64,000 bases of DNA from Adiantum capillus-veneris. Taxonomy: Eukaryota; Streptophyta; Polypodiopsida; Polypodiales; Pteridaceae. The stretch is taken from the NCBI GenBank assembly GCA_014529385.2, contig CM043944.1, forward strand, positions 170,523,740 through 170,587,739. The letters are read 5' to 3'. Positions 20,047-55,197 of this stretch are shown here, piece after piece (the first letter of the stretch is position 1; the number at the start of each line of letters is the position of its first letter). Below the pieces are notes generated by a model. The model worked only from the letters and a program-made list of their open reading frames with translations, did not search any database and had not been told where the DNA came from. The position numbers and the translations under genes are program-made.

Positions 20047-21569
20047 ATCCTCCCCTATGTGTGTTTCGGTTGCATATCACTCACACAAGATTATCCTCCC
20101 CTCAAGGTGAGGCATACAAAACACAAGCCTCCCCTTGAACAAAAGTAGGTGGAGACACACACAATCGTCCCCTAGACACACAGAGGGTAAGGCACGCAAG
20201 AGAGAATTCTCACATCACATTTTGTTTGTTGTCTTTTAAAGAATTTTCTCCCCATGTACTGCAAATTTTCTTGTAATTTGTCGCCGTTGTCCTTCCCATA
20301 TCTTGAAGTTGTTGTTGTTGATGTTTTGATCTTAGGCAGAATGTGAAAATACAAAGGAAGACACAATGCACACATATGTACAATGGAGGGCAAAACCACG
20401 TGGAAAGAAGCCCTCGAATTAAACGATTTTTGAATTATTTTGAATATGTAGGAGAATGTCCCTCAGCTGCTATCCCTTCGTTATAGAGGAATCCAGTTGA
20501 TCTTGGATACCTCATATACAAGCAAAGCTTCGGCAAGATCATTTTCTACTACTTCTTCTTTGGGCTCTGGTAGAGAAATGGAGACCTTTGTCTGTTGTGG
20601 AGGGCAAGCCAGTGGGAATGAGGCCATTAGTGGAGAAGCTCTTAAATTTTTTTTAAAGGTCCGATGCTAACGGGCAGGGGTCTATGTGAATGGCCTCTTA
20701 AAGAAAAAGCCAATTAAACCAAAAAAAGGCTCTGAAGACGAAGTCTACTCGTGGCCGTTGGCAAATCGACAGAGAGGACAGCAAACGAGGAGCTCCAACA
20801 GGACGATGGCCAACTATGGACAAATCCGGCCAACGATTTGTGGTCGATGGACTGCACAGGCTCGCTGACGTGGCTTGATGAGAGCGAAGCAGCAAATGTG
20901 CCCAACAGATGTGGCTCGTTGGTTAATATGATGACAGGCTGTAGACGACGCAACCATGAGCGGGTTGGTGGGCAGGAGCTGGTTGGTGATAGTCGTCTAT
21001 TCGAAGGCCTGAAGCAAAGTTGGGTTGGGATGCTGAGGCATCGAATGGGCATCAACAACATGGCAGGGCTAAGAACCTGCAGGCTGAGCATGATGACGAC
21101 GAGGCAGTGGTGGGTCAATGAGCGACAGTAGGGCCGCTTGTTAGGGGAGGATAAGTGGTGATGAGGCCAACAGGTGGTGCAGATAATTAGGTAAAGGCTG
21201 ATGACGAGGCACTAGTGGCGAGGGTAGTGTGTGTAAAAGGGTTGATAGTAGGCGATGCAAGCACTGTGCGCGCGCGCGCGCACACACACAATTGAAGAAG
21301 GTGATTCGAAAGGCTAATGATCTCCAAATTCAAAAGTCGATAGCTCTGCTGCAACTGGACACACTCCAATGTAGTGGGATAGGGCCTTCAATTATAAAGC
21401 CTTTAATAAAAATTCATTAAATGGAAAGAGAGGAATTGCTTACACCTAGCATGCATGCATATAGATACGCTTTAAAAAAGGAGAAAAAGAGGGTATTAGA
21501 TAGTTTTATTATTTGAAAACAATCCTAATGATAGTTAAATAAAACCTTACATTACGCTCTGATACCACT

Positions 21570-21896
21570 TGTAGGGATTTAGGGCGGATAATGAAAAGAG
21601 CCGTTCATAATCAAAAGATGATAATTAACTATTAAAAATAACTCGAGAAAGATAACCAAATACAAATGCAAAATAAATACTTGATTTGAACTTTGTACAA
21701 AAGTGCTCTTTTATAGAGCTACGTAGGCCACACAATATTGATACATGTTTATACTTGTAGACTGACACATGGTAGGCAACACAATACACACATGTAGTTT
21801 GACACATGGAGGGGTTACACATGAGAGTTGTTACAAAGCTTTTAGGTAGAGGAGATTGTTCACCCAAGAGATGCAACAAAAGCCCGCATCCCAACA
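21570..21896 (-). repeat. 5' LTR of the small LTR element
   Basis: TGTAGGGATTT...GCATCCCAACA on +, i.e. TGTTGGGATGC...CCCTACA on the element strand, two bases from the primer site. Confidence 0.88.
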
Positions 21897-23040
21897 AATT
21901 CCAAGAACCCCGAACAAAGCTCAGACTCTTTGATACCTTGGTAGCTTTAGCTATGCTCTATGGGGTTCAGGTTTGGAGACCCTCTGTGGGTCAGGATGGG
22001 TGGAGAGGTATGGAGAGGCCCTTGGTATCTATAATCTCTGGGCTGATTAGAGCCAAGGCCCCCGTGCCACACGAGATCATTAGAGTAGAGTTAGCACCCC
22101 CCTCTATGGAGATAGAGGCGCTTACCAGATCAATCTCCTTTCTGCACATCTTATAAAATACTACCAGAGACAAATTGTCAGATTGGCCCTTGAGTCCTTC
22201 AGACAATTAGCTTTACAGGGGGACACATCATGTTGGTATGCACAGATGTCACCATGGTTCTAGATACATGGCTTCAGCATGGATAGACTGCCTCCCTTCC
22301 AGTATTCCCTTGATGCACCATTGTTGTCTCTTACACCGGTGAAGATTACTAGACTCATTCGCCAAGACCTAACCCATTTGGACACTAGGAGAACATGGAG
22401 AGAGCCGACATAGGAGTTGGGCACGAAGATGGCTTTCTATAGAGAGCATCTTCTCTAACTCACAAGGGATGGGTTTGTGACTCAATCCAGCTATGTGGAT
22501 ACACATGGGTTACGGTGTGCCATTGGTTAGATACAAACATCCTCACACCAGCTTGAGATTGAGACTGGTAGATTCAGAGGGATACCAACAGCTAGAAGGA
22601 TATGCCACCTATGCCATACAAAAGCCAAAGACGAAGACATATTATGTATGTCAATGCATAGTGTATTACGAGATACGAAGTCGCTTCCACTATCTATTCA
22701 AAGACTTCTCGAGAGTCATGAGCTATCTGGACCAGAGATATCTTGGCTTGTATCTACTTGAGTTACACAAATATAAAGATATTTTACTGAGGAGATATGG
22801 GGAGAGACAATCTGAGAGACAGATTATTGATTTCTTCACACCGGACACTGGACAGATAGAGGAGCAGCCACCACTGCAAAACTCAGCTCATACTCACACC
22901 CGCGGTACAATCATTGACCGAGCATTGGAGCTAGGGAGATCGAGATGCCCATGATTGAGGAGAGAAGCTTCACAATATCGATGGAGACTACAATAAGAGG
23001 TTCGAGCCATATTATCTCGACATCCACAGTACAGATGAGG
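21897..23040 (+). pseudogene. LINE ORF2 C-terminal region
   Basis: Continues ORF2 after the insertions: frame 21806-22156 gives PRTKLRLFDTLVALAMLYGV, and 22493-22954 covers the C-terminal domain (ending DRALELGRSRCP). The CCHC site is degraded (CHLCHT-like, then YYVCQCIVYYEI) and stops are frequent. The last recognisable residues are near 23038. Confidence 0.7.
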
Positions 23041-23253
23041 ATGGATTCATCACCCATTGTATCTTTCTCTTGTATTGGGCACCCATTGTATTAGTGATCA
23101 CACATACCCCACACATTTCCAGCTAGTAGCACTTCTAGATTCATTTTAGTATCTCTTTTTTCGTACTCAGACGTGGTACCAGATTCACCACTTTGTTATG
23201 GATTGGTTTCATAGGTCATTTTGGCCTTTTGAAGACCTTAATATATCATTTCA

Positions 23254-23260
<7 letters not shown>

Positions 23261-23287
<27 letters not shown>
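23261..23287. repeat. (CT)13 at the 3' junction of a LINE
   Basis: Follows the ATTTC tail directly and is followed by (CTT)n. Confidence 0.95.
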
Positions 23288-23290
<3 letters not shown>

Positions 23291-23309
23291 ATTCTCTTCT
23301 TCTTCTTCT

Positions 23310-23620
23310 TCTCTCTCTAAATCCTAAGTGAATGCTCACCAAAACCCTAGTTAGAGTCGCTCATACAAGCAAGGCCTAGGTTGGTTAGTTTCTTTCATTT
23401 AAATTAGCATCAAATTAAAGCTCTCAAACTTGCCACGGTAGTTGAAGAAAACCAAGAAGTATTGAACTTTGCTTATTGTAATGCTCCCCTAAAAACACTG
23501 TATGAGTTCATTGCCTTCATTTAAAAAAATAGAAACAAAATCTACTACCAACTCATACATACGATTTAATTAAAACAATTACTTAATATTGTGAAGTGCA
23601 TGAGTGGAAGGCAAGATTGG
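23310..23620 (+). repeat. copy 1 of a 300-bp direct repeat
   Basis: Shares CAAGAAGTATTGAACT, TATTGTAATGCTCCCCT and CTAGTTAGA with 26060-26340 in the same orientation. Both copies follow a CT tract. Unknown type; no coding content. Confidence 0.7.
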
Positions 23621-25399
23621 ACTGAATTGAGTGTATCCCATACAAGCATAAGCACCTCCTTATATTGAGAATATGAGGGAGTACAACCGACTACGCATTA
23701 TCTTGCCACACAAGACATGGGTTCAAACCAAGGTCGTCCGACCACACACCACACCTCCCCCTTAGGGAGAAAAAGATAGGCCTCTTTTTACAATATTAGG
23801 TTAAGGATGGACTTGAGAGGAGGGATCAACTCCGATGCCTCATCTGGGGGGAGTGATCATACAACGGCCTATTAAGGACTAGGGACTGAACTTGGGTGTT
23901 AGACTCGACATCATCCCAACATCATCAAGGCATGGAACTCATGCATCTCGCTTATGCAAACATTAGGTAGCTATCCCAATGTAATGGACAAAACGAGGAA
24001 GAACAAAATTGGAGGCTGAGTGTGATATTTTTGTAACATACATCCATCTCCATAAGGGATTCGATGAGCTTGACTCGATGCTTTATTGAACATAATCTAA
24101 GAGCTAAATGGGACAAGTGTTTAAAGAAACTAGTAGTGAGTTGACAGTGGACATCAGCAAAAATGCCAAACTGAGCATGATGAAAACTAAGAAAATTTGA
24201 GGATAAGTTAATGAACTTGGGTTTGCTTCGGCCAAATGATTCCCTTGATGAACCTTATTGAGAGCACCTCCTTCTTTAGATGGCTGCAGTCAAGCACCTC
24301 TGCAACAATGCAACCAAGCTGTAGCAACTCACTTTCTTGTTTTTTCGATGGTTCCATTGTGGCCAGGATGCGACCCGCATCATAAAACTGAGTCCAAATT
24401 AGATGAAGGTATCTGCTTTGTATATCATAAGAAGTTTTGGACAACTTCTCACAATAATTTCTACATTGTGACTTACTTCAACATCATGAGCTTTTGTGAG
24501 GGAGGCACCACATACCTAGCTAGGTACGATTGGGGGCAAGGGACCGCCGGCCCGGTGGAGGGGGGGGGGGGGGGGGGGGAGGTGTTCCCCTGGCCCCAAT
24601 CGTACCTAGCTAGGTATGCGGTGCCTCTCGAGCAAAAGCTCATGATGTTATGCATTGTATGAAAAACATTGGGAAAGACTTCGTTTTCCTACAGGAGAAA
24701 ATTTTCTAAATCTTCTTGTGTATAAGATTTGCTGATTCTGACCATGGATTTTGTATCATCATCTGCATCAGCATGAGGGTGCATCGTCATGTGGACTTTG
24801 ATAGTGACCTCTAGCTCCTTGTCTTCATTGCATTGTCTGACACAATTCTTGAGACTTCATAAAAAATGACCTGTTTGTGTAAGGCTTTGATCAGGGCAAG
24901 TACACCTGAGTGCCAAAAAGCGTAGCAATTCCATATTCTGCACCAGGTGCGACAGGTTGGTGATGATGAACACATGAGTAGTAGTTTGTGCAGGTATCAA
25001 AAGCAGCAAGAGGACGACAACCTGCTCAGACTATTGAGGTGTAGTAGGTTTCTTGGGCGGTACAAGTAATATATGGTGACGCTGGTGCTGAGCAACCAGA
25101 AGAAGAAGACGATGAGTTGCTTATGTGTATGACTTCAAGAGCTGCTTGGTCGGTGCCCTCCCTTGTTGATTATAAAAGGCCACCGCCTACTACATGATAG
25201 ACTATGAGGGGCCAGCACGTAGAAAGCGAGCATATTTGGCATGAAAAAGAGCCGGAAGGGCTACGTTGTTGTTGCTCAAGGCCGGCCTCCTAAACTTCTT
25301 GATCGACACTTAATCCAGCAGAGATGGCTGGGCTGCCTTCTTAGTTTCTGAGATTTAGTGGGCTGAGGGGTGGCTTTAAGATTGAGGACTCGATGACTG
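23621..25399. other. intergenic sequence without a recognised gene
   Basis: Only short frames (for example 24208-24444 on -), none with known motifs. Holds the foldback element at 24480-24649. A GGGTTCAAACC word near 23716 is not part of a tRNA fold I can draw. Confidence 0.45.
24480..24649. repeat. foldback element with a G20 core
   Basis: The arm AACATCATGAGCTTTTG (from 24480) is mirrored by AAAAGCTCATGATGTT (to 24649). Pairing continues about 57 bases with few mismatches, and weaker to about 72. Each arm contains the perfect palindrome TACCTAGCTAGGTA (24513-24526 and 24603-24616). The centre is G20 (24560-24579). No clear target duplication. Confidence 0.88.
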
Positions 25400-25700
25400 C
25401 TACAAAACCTCAACACACACAAGGGCTACACGACAGACTCCAGCTGGCAGCAGCTGCCTAATCGGGCTAAAGCACACGAATCTAAAGCTCTTGGACAGGG
25501 GACCAATCCAAGGGAGTGGCATGAGCGGATAATGCTGCTTGTGGTAGAGGTTTGGTGAGGTTTGGTGTGTTCCAACGTAGGAACATACTAAGGTGAATAG
25601 AGTCATCCTTGGTCTTCTCACAAACATAATGGTACTATATCTTTATATGCTTGGTCCAAACATCAAAAATTGGGTTCCTTGAAATACAAGTCTACCTAGT
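25400..25700 (-). pseudogene. Copia RNase H C-terminal fragment, second copy
   Basis: On the minus strand: NPIFDVWTKHIKI (cf. NPxFHxRTKHIE), then a broken VREK-like block and GTHQTSPNLYHK. The 3' flank (AAGGGAGTGGCATGAGCGGA near 25510) matches 4630-4660. It has a 20-odd-base insertion relative to the 4.7-kb copy. Dead remnant. Confidence 0.6.
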
Positions 25701-25996
25701 CTTTGTCGTAGAGGAATTATCGCCCATAGCTTTGATCCATATTTCTTCCTTTTCAATATCATCACCATCTCCCTTAAAAGAGAGTGGTTGCATTTGTTTA
25801 AGCAATAACTTGTTTCCTTGTATTTTTGGGTAAAATAGATTTGTCGTACATCTACAAATATCTTCCTATATTAGAATCTCTCCCTACCATACCAAGGAAA
25901 CTAAACTTCACACACGCGTAGGCAACAAGGCTGCATTCCAAATATTTACATATTTGCTAACTGCAGGTTGAATTGAGAAAGTTCTTATTAAAGTGC

Positions 25997-26000
<4 letters not shown>

Positions 26001-26052
<52 letters not shown>
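26001..26052. repeat. (CT)n microsatellite
   Basis: 52 bases of CT followed by GTGTGTG, at the left edge of the second copy of the 300-bp direct repeat. Confidence 0.95.
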
Positions 26053-26059
<7 letters not shown>

Positions 26060-26340
26060 CAGTTGTCTCATCAAATCCTAAAATGAATGGCTCACCCAAA
26101 CTCCTAGTTAGATGCTAAGTCACAGGTTAATCATTTTCTTTTGTTTGAACTAGCATCAAATTACAGGAATGCTCTCATAACTTCAATTACTCAAAACTTA
26201 CCACAGCAGTTGAAGTAAATCAAGAAGTATTGAACTCTACTTATTGTAATGCTCCCCTGAAAACATCGTATTTGTTCACCGCCTTCATCATGAGCCGAAA
26301 CAATATCTGCTTCCAATACATACAGAAAATACTTGAAAGA
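26060..26340 (+). repeat. copy 2 of a 300-bp direct repeat
   Basis: Matches 23310-23620 at roughly three bases in four. It ends about 270 bases beyond the YKT6 stop codon, so it may overlap the YKT6 3' flank. Confidence 0.7.
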
Positions 26341-26608
26341 ATCACTTAGGACGACATGAAAATTTGCTTGAGGGCCGCTCAACTAATGATTGTACATTAT
26401 TCCACGTAAACCAAAGAACTACGAATGGAATTACTCCAAGGCCATCCAAGCCCTGTGCACCCCTGAAATCGAAGATATACAATACCCCGCCTTGATGTAA
26501 ATCATAAATGGATCTCCAATTGACCCAGACTAGAAGACCTAAAAGGTAATAAGTTACATTATGAAGCTTTGGTTGGGGCAAAAAGCAGATTGCGAAAGAC
26601 AATTTCAT

Positions 26609-51490
<24,882 letters not shown>

Positions 51491-51555
<65 letters not shown>
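51491..51555. repeat. (GT)n and (GA)n in the YKT6 5' untranslated region
   Basis: On the gene strand (GT)n (51555-51522), CG, then (GA)n (51520-51492) running directly into ATG. GA tracts near start codons are known elements of plant 5' regions. A role here is inference. Confidence 0.9.
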
Positions 51556-51557
<2 letters not shown>

Positions 51558-51708
51558 TCGTTTCCTTCTTGCGAGATCTGCTATCGTTATAACACAGCTT
51601 TCGTTGCACTCAATGTTTTGATTGCCCTCATCATCAAGGTCCGACTCTATTTAGCACGCTAAATAATCACGAAACCTCCGAGGGACGGAGGCAGCCCTAT
51701 ATAATTTA

Positions 51709-52186
51709 GGGAAAATTACCAAAATACACCTCTTATTTGTGGAAATTCCCAAAATACCCCTGAAATTTAAAGAATTCCCATATTACCCCCAACATTTTGT
51801 CATAAATTCCCCAAATACCCTTCAAATTTTCCAAAATTCCCAAAATACCCCTGGTTGTGAGATTAAATTTCTCCAAAGATAGAAAAACTTTGTAGATTTA
51901 CATAAGAAGACTGGTTGTTTATCAATACAAGATGCTAAAAGTAGAATTTGAGCTGATTATGTAGGCTTCGGAGATGAATCACTTCATTATTTTTAGACAT
52001 TATTGCCTTTTTTGCGAGGTAATTTGCGACAAATTACATGCTAAGCACTCAAAAACGAATTGCAATTGTCAAATAGGAATGAAGATTAGAAATCTTGAAT
52101 AATCTAACCAAAATATATACAAGGGTATTTTGGGAATTTTTGAAATTTCAGGGGTATTTTGGGAATTTCCACAAAGTAATTTTTCC
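51709..52186. mobile_element. Mutator-type MITE, 478 bp
   Basis: A 9-bp perfect target duplication TATAATTTA (51700-51708 and 52187-52195) flanks inverted ends: GGGAAAATTACC with TGTGGAAATTCCCAAAATAC at the left, mirrored at the right (to GTAATTTTTCC). Arms extend about 80 bases. The interior (51860-52110) has no gene. TSD length and GGG(A)AAATTACC ends are typical of plant Mutator-like MITEs. It lies 0.2-0.7 kb upstream of the YKT6 start codon. Confidence 0.88.
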
Positions 52187-52195
52187 TATAATTTA

Positions 52196-53420
52196 TTCGC
52201 AAGGTTTTGACATCCAATGAGTTATAGTGTAGTAGTAGTGCTATTGAGTGTGTGGCTGCTGAGTTTAATTCAAACACGCAAATCCATGTTTCGTGTTGAA
52301 AAGTGGACGATAGAGCTACTCTTTCGACCGGGGGGGGGAGGCTCACCAATTTTTTTGTGGGTCCGGACAAGTGCAATTTCCTTTTGCGCCAATGGGTAGC
52401 CTCCACTGTGGAGGCACGCTCCTTTTCAAATGTCTTCTGTCAGCTCTCGTGAACCCGGCCTAAGCACCCTCTCACGCTCATCCGCCCAATCGTGGAGGCA
52501 TACTCAGCCCACGAGGTCACATAGGATGGTACCTAATGGATAAAGAATGCAAAGAGTTGATGTGGTTTAGGCCGGCCTCCAATCCCTCTACCTGTGTATT
52601 TGAGGGGTCAAGGTTGGCTAGCAATGCTCAAAAGATATTCCAACCAATCATGTTGCAAGCTTTTTGCTAAAATCAACTTGATTGCACAAAACTTATAGGA
52701 AATAATATCTTGTCCTCCTCCAATAAATGAAGACATCTACACCTATAGGATCCCTAAACTTACCAGTGTTTTAATGATAATAAAAATAATTCTAGAGTGA
52801 ATTTGAACTCCATTCTAAAGCCTTCCTTTTGTGTTTACCTCTAGAGTAAATTTGAACTCCATTCCAGACCAGCTAACAAAAAAATGCAATTATAAGGTTT
52901 ACGTCTTCTATAAAGAAGAGGAGTGAATGGAAGAAAAAACGTTAGATAAAGATGCTCACCCGCTCGACTATACAAGTAGTCAGAATAATCATAAGGGTCT
53001 GCACCTAATCTCAAACATAGAAGAAATTAAGAAGTCAATCATTAAAAAAATGTTCAAAAAGGTATGCTTATTGCCATTCAAGCCATATGGGAGCACTCCA
53101 AGTGAAAATCATTAGGAAGTGAACGGGGTATAGGAGGGCCTCTTTATTTGGCAATTTATGGAAATATTTAAAACTTAATCAAGTTTTGACTAAAGGCTAG
53201 AATGGTGGGCTACATAGCTTAGACATGCCTATTGTAGATTTTACTAGATCTTATTGGAGTTACTCTCCCACCCAAGAGTTACTCTTCCCTCTTTGTCTTC
53301 TTTCTTTTTTTCCTCCTTTCTCTTCCCTCAGCTGACAAGTGCAAATCTGCAATATTTATCCCTACTCTCTCTCTCTAAAAATGCCCTGACACCTCTCTCT
53401 CTCCTCTTATTCTCATGTTT
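52196..53420. other. upstream region of YKT6 without a recognised gene
   Basis: Only short frames. A paired word CTAGAGTGAATTTGAACTCC / CTAGAGTAAATTTGAACTCC at about 52792 and 52841 marks a small duplication. It ends at GAACA, the Copia target. Confidence 0.45.
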
Positions 53421-53425
53421 GAACA

Positions 53426-53651
53426 TGTTACCATATACATGTGGTACTGATGTGTGTGAACACACTAGGACCGCCGGGGCATTTTTCCCTCTTTAGGAGT
53501 TTTTTTCCCCCGTGCATTGTATATACGCCCATCACTCTAGGGCTATCTATCTTTCCATTGCACACTAAGTAACACACTCTCTATTGTGTGCCTTGAGTTT
53601 CCTTCGTCTTCTCCAAGCTGTGTGTGTTTCTCTGCAACCCTAATTCCAACA
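53426..53651 (+). repeat. Copia 5' LTR
   Basis: TGTTACCATATACATG ... AATTCCAACA, with TATA-like GTATATACGCCC near 53519. Confidence 0.95.
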
Positions 53652-54051
53652 ATTGGTATCAGAGCAGGTCACGTCCTCCCGGGCTTAGTCGCCAGCTGCT
53701 CCAGCGACTAAGTCCTCTCGGGCTTAGTCGCCAGCTGCTCCAGCACACGCCTGCTCACTTTCTCCAATTTCAGTGAGCTTTGGCGAGCGATCGCAGATCG
53801 ACAAAAATTTGGGGAAAGCTCAAAGAGCTGAATCTGCTCATAATTTTGATTTGGGCTCATTTCGGCCTCCGTTTCCACTCAGGCAGTACTGCACAGGCTA
53901 TTTCGTCATTTTGTGCAGAATTTCTGTCAGTGCCGTTTTCTGCATAACAGGTGCCTTATAGTCTTCTACGGTTTGTGCTATATAGCACAGGTTGTTCCCG
54001 CTCCGTTTCTCCTATTTTCGGGCAGTTTTCACATCAGGTGCAGCATTTACC

Positions 54052-55197
54052 ATGGCTGACAACAACAACACAGATGTGTTCAAGATGTTTGCTACTGAGG
54101 ATAGGTTGGATGAGGACAACTACCCTATGTGGGCTTATATGATGCAACATGTTCTTGTGTCAAAGGGTGTCTCGAACATTGTGCAGGGCATTGATATACG
54201 TCCGGGTTCTGAGGATGTAGGCGATGTTGAGGATGTTGCAGGTCTTGCTGCAAGGATTGCTGCTATTAGAGTTGTTTTGCCTACGGCAGAACAAGCTCGT
54301 TGGGATGTTAAGGATGCGCAGGCTCATGCATTGATTGCATTGTCTGTGAAGCGCACCATTGTTCCTCACATCCGTTCAGCAAAATCTGCAAAACAGGCTT
54401 GGGATATTTTAGCAGGTCTTTATGCAAGCCGCAATGAGGCTAAAATTGCTTTGCTGCGTAAAGAGCTGGAGTCGAAGATTATGCATGAGGAAGATGATAT
54501 GGACACTTTCCTTGCTAGTGTCAAGGATATCAATGAGCAGCTTATTTCTGCAGGTGAAGTCATTTCAGTTAGTTCCCTTGTGCAGACTGTTCTTGATGCC
54601 TTATCAGATTCCTACCAGACTTTTGCTAGTACTTGGAGACTGATGACCCAAGGAAATCCTGAAGTTGTCAAGTTTGATGCATTATGCACATTGTTGTTGC
54701 AAGAGTCACTTTCCAGAAAAAACAGGACTAGGCAGCGTGCAGTTGAACAAGCTTTTATTGCTTCTCAAAGAAAGGGTGGTAACACTAATGCAGCCACTTC
54801 TTATGGTTTTGCTGCAAGTGGCAAAAATTATGTTCCTAATGCTTCTGCTGGCAGAAATTCGTCTAGAAATTCTGGTGATAAGGGCAAAAAGAAGACGCGC
54901 TACCATTATTGTAAAGCCAATGATCACTTGATCAAGTCGTGTCCTAAGTTGAAGGCCAAAGAGGCTAAGAAGAAAGAGGGTGGTTCCACTGCAAATGCTG
55001 GTTCCACTACAAATGCAGCCATTGTTGAGTCTTCTGTGAAAGGAGACTGTAATGCTGATGTTGATGCAGAATGGGCTTTTAGCGGAGAGTGCACTTACAA
55101 TCCTGCTATCCATGATGAATGCTTGTTAGTTTGCTGCAGATTCACATGTGTGGTATTTCGACAGTGGTGCTACAAAGCACATTACCTCACATCGTGA
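54052..55197 (+). CDS. Copia gag
   Basis: Start at 54052 (MADNNNTDVFKMF); the in-frame upstream Met at 53992 lies in the leader and lacks gag similarity. Capsid motifs: RLDEDNYPMWAYMMQHVL, AKQAWDILAGLYAS, SLVQTVLDALSDSYQTF. The nucleic-acid-binding end is RYHYCKANDHLIKSC: a CCHC knuckle whose first Cys is Tyr and whose usual Gly before His is Asp. Gag should run into pol in one frame. An extra T near 55127 shifts it, giving a short foreign tail to 55197. Gag forms the virus-like particle around the element RNA. Confidence 0.88.
   Translation: MADNNNTDVFKMFATEDRLDEDNYPMWAYMMQHVLVSKGVSNIVQGIDIRPGSEDVGDVEDVAGLAARIAAIRVVLPTAEQARWDVKDAQAHALIALSVKRTIVPHIRSAKSAKQAWDILAGLYASRNEAKIALLRKELESKIMHEEDDMDTFLASVKDINEQLISAGEVISVSSLVQTVLDALSDSYQTFASTWRLMTQGNPEVVKFDALCTLLLQESLSRKNRTRQRAVEQAFIASQRKGGNTNAATSYGFAASGKNYVPNASAGRNSSRNSGDKGKKKTRYHYCKANDHLIKSCPKLKAKEAKKKEGGSTANAGSTTNAAIVESSVKGDCNADVDAEWAFSGECTYNPAIHDECLLVCCRFTCVVFRQWCYKAHYLTS

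Larger units (their letters stand above)
19719..21896 (-). mobile_element. small non-coding LTR element (TRIM/LARD type)
   Basis: LTRs 19719-20046 (328 bp) and 21570-21896 (327 bp). The primer-site complement GCTCTGATACCA (21556-21567) matches tRNA-iMet exactly. A purine tract on the minus strand (AGGGGAGGAT) abuts the other LTR at 20047. The insertion sits in the LINE between CAGGTTC and CCAAGAACC. Target-site copies are TATTT (19714-19718, mutated) and AATTC (21897-21901). The roughly 1.5 kb interior has no gag or pol motif, so it must use proteins from another element. Confidence 0.85.
13179..23260 (+). mobile_element. CT-associated LINE, plus-strand copy split by two LTR elements
   Basis: LINE segments are 13179-13967, 19599-19718 and 21897-23260. 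They join in order against the fuller copy at 28388-33470. The copy starts inside the RT domain (5'-truncated) and ends with ATCATTTCATTTCATT at 23260. It is flanked by (CT)n at 13137-13178 and 23261-23287. A Ty3 element (13968-19598) and a small LTR element (19719-21896) interrupt it, each with a 5-bp target duplication. Confidence 0.88.

Noticed and set aside
20714-21131. Overlapping 126- and 134-codon frames in the small LTR element
   Set aside because: Opposite strands of the same DNA, with no gag or pol motif and no support for either.
24258-24662. 134-codon frame with a glycine run
   Set aside because: It crosses the foldback element and its G20 core; both strands read nearly the same peptide because of the inverted repeat.
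53254-53496. 80-codon Ser/Leu/Phe-rich frame before the Copia LTR
   Set aside because: Pyrimidine-rich DNA translated; it crosses the LTR boundary and has no motif.
55100-55160. Programmed +1 frameshift between Copia gag and pol
   Set aside because: Most plant Copia elements use one frame, and removing a single T restores it; two further random breaks are present, so decay is simpler.
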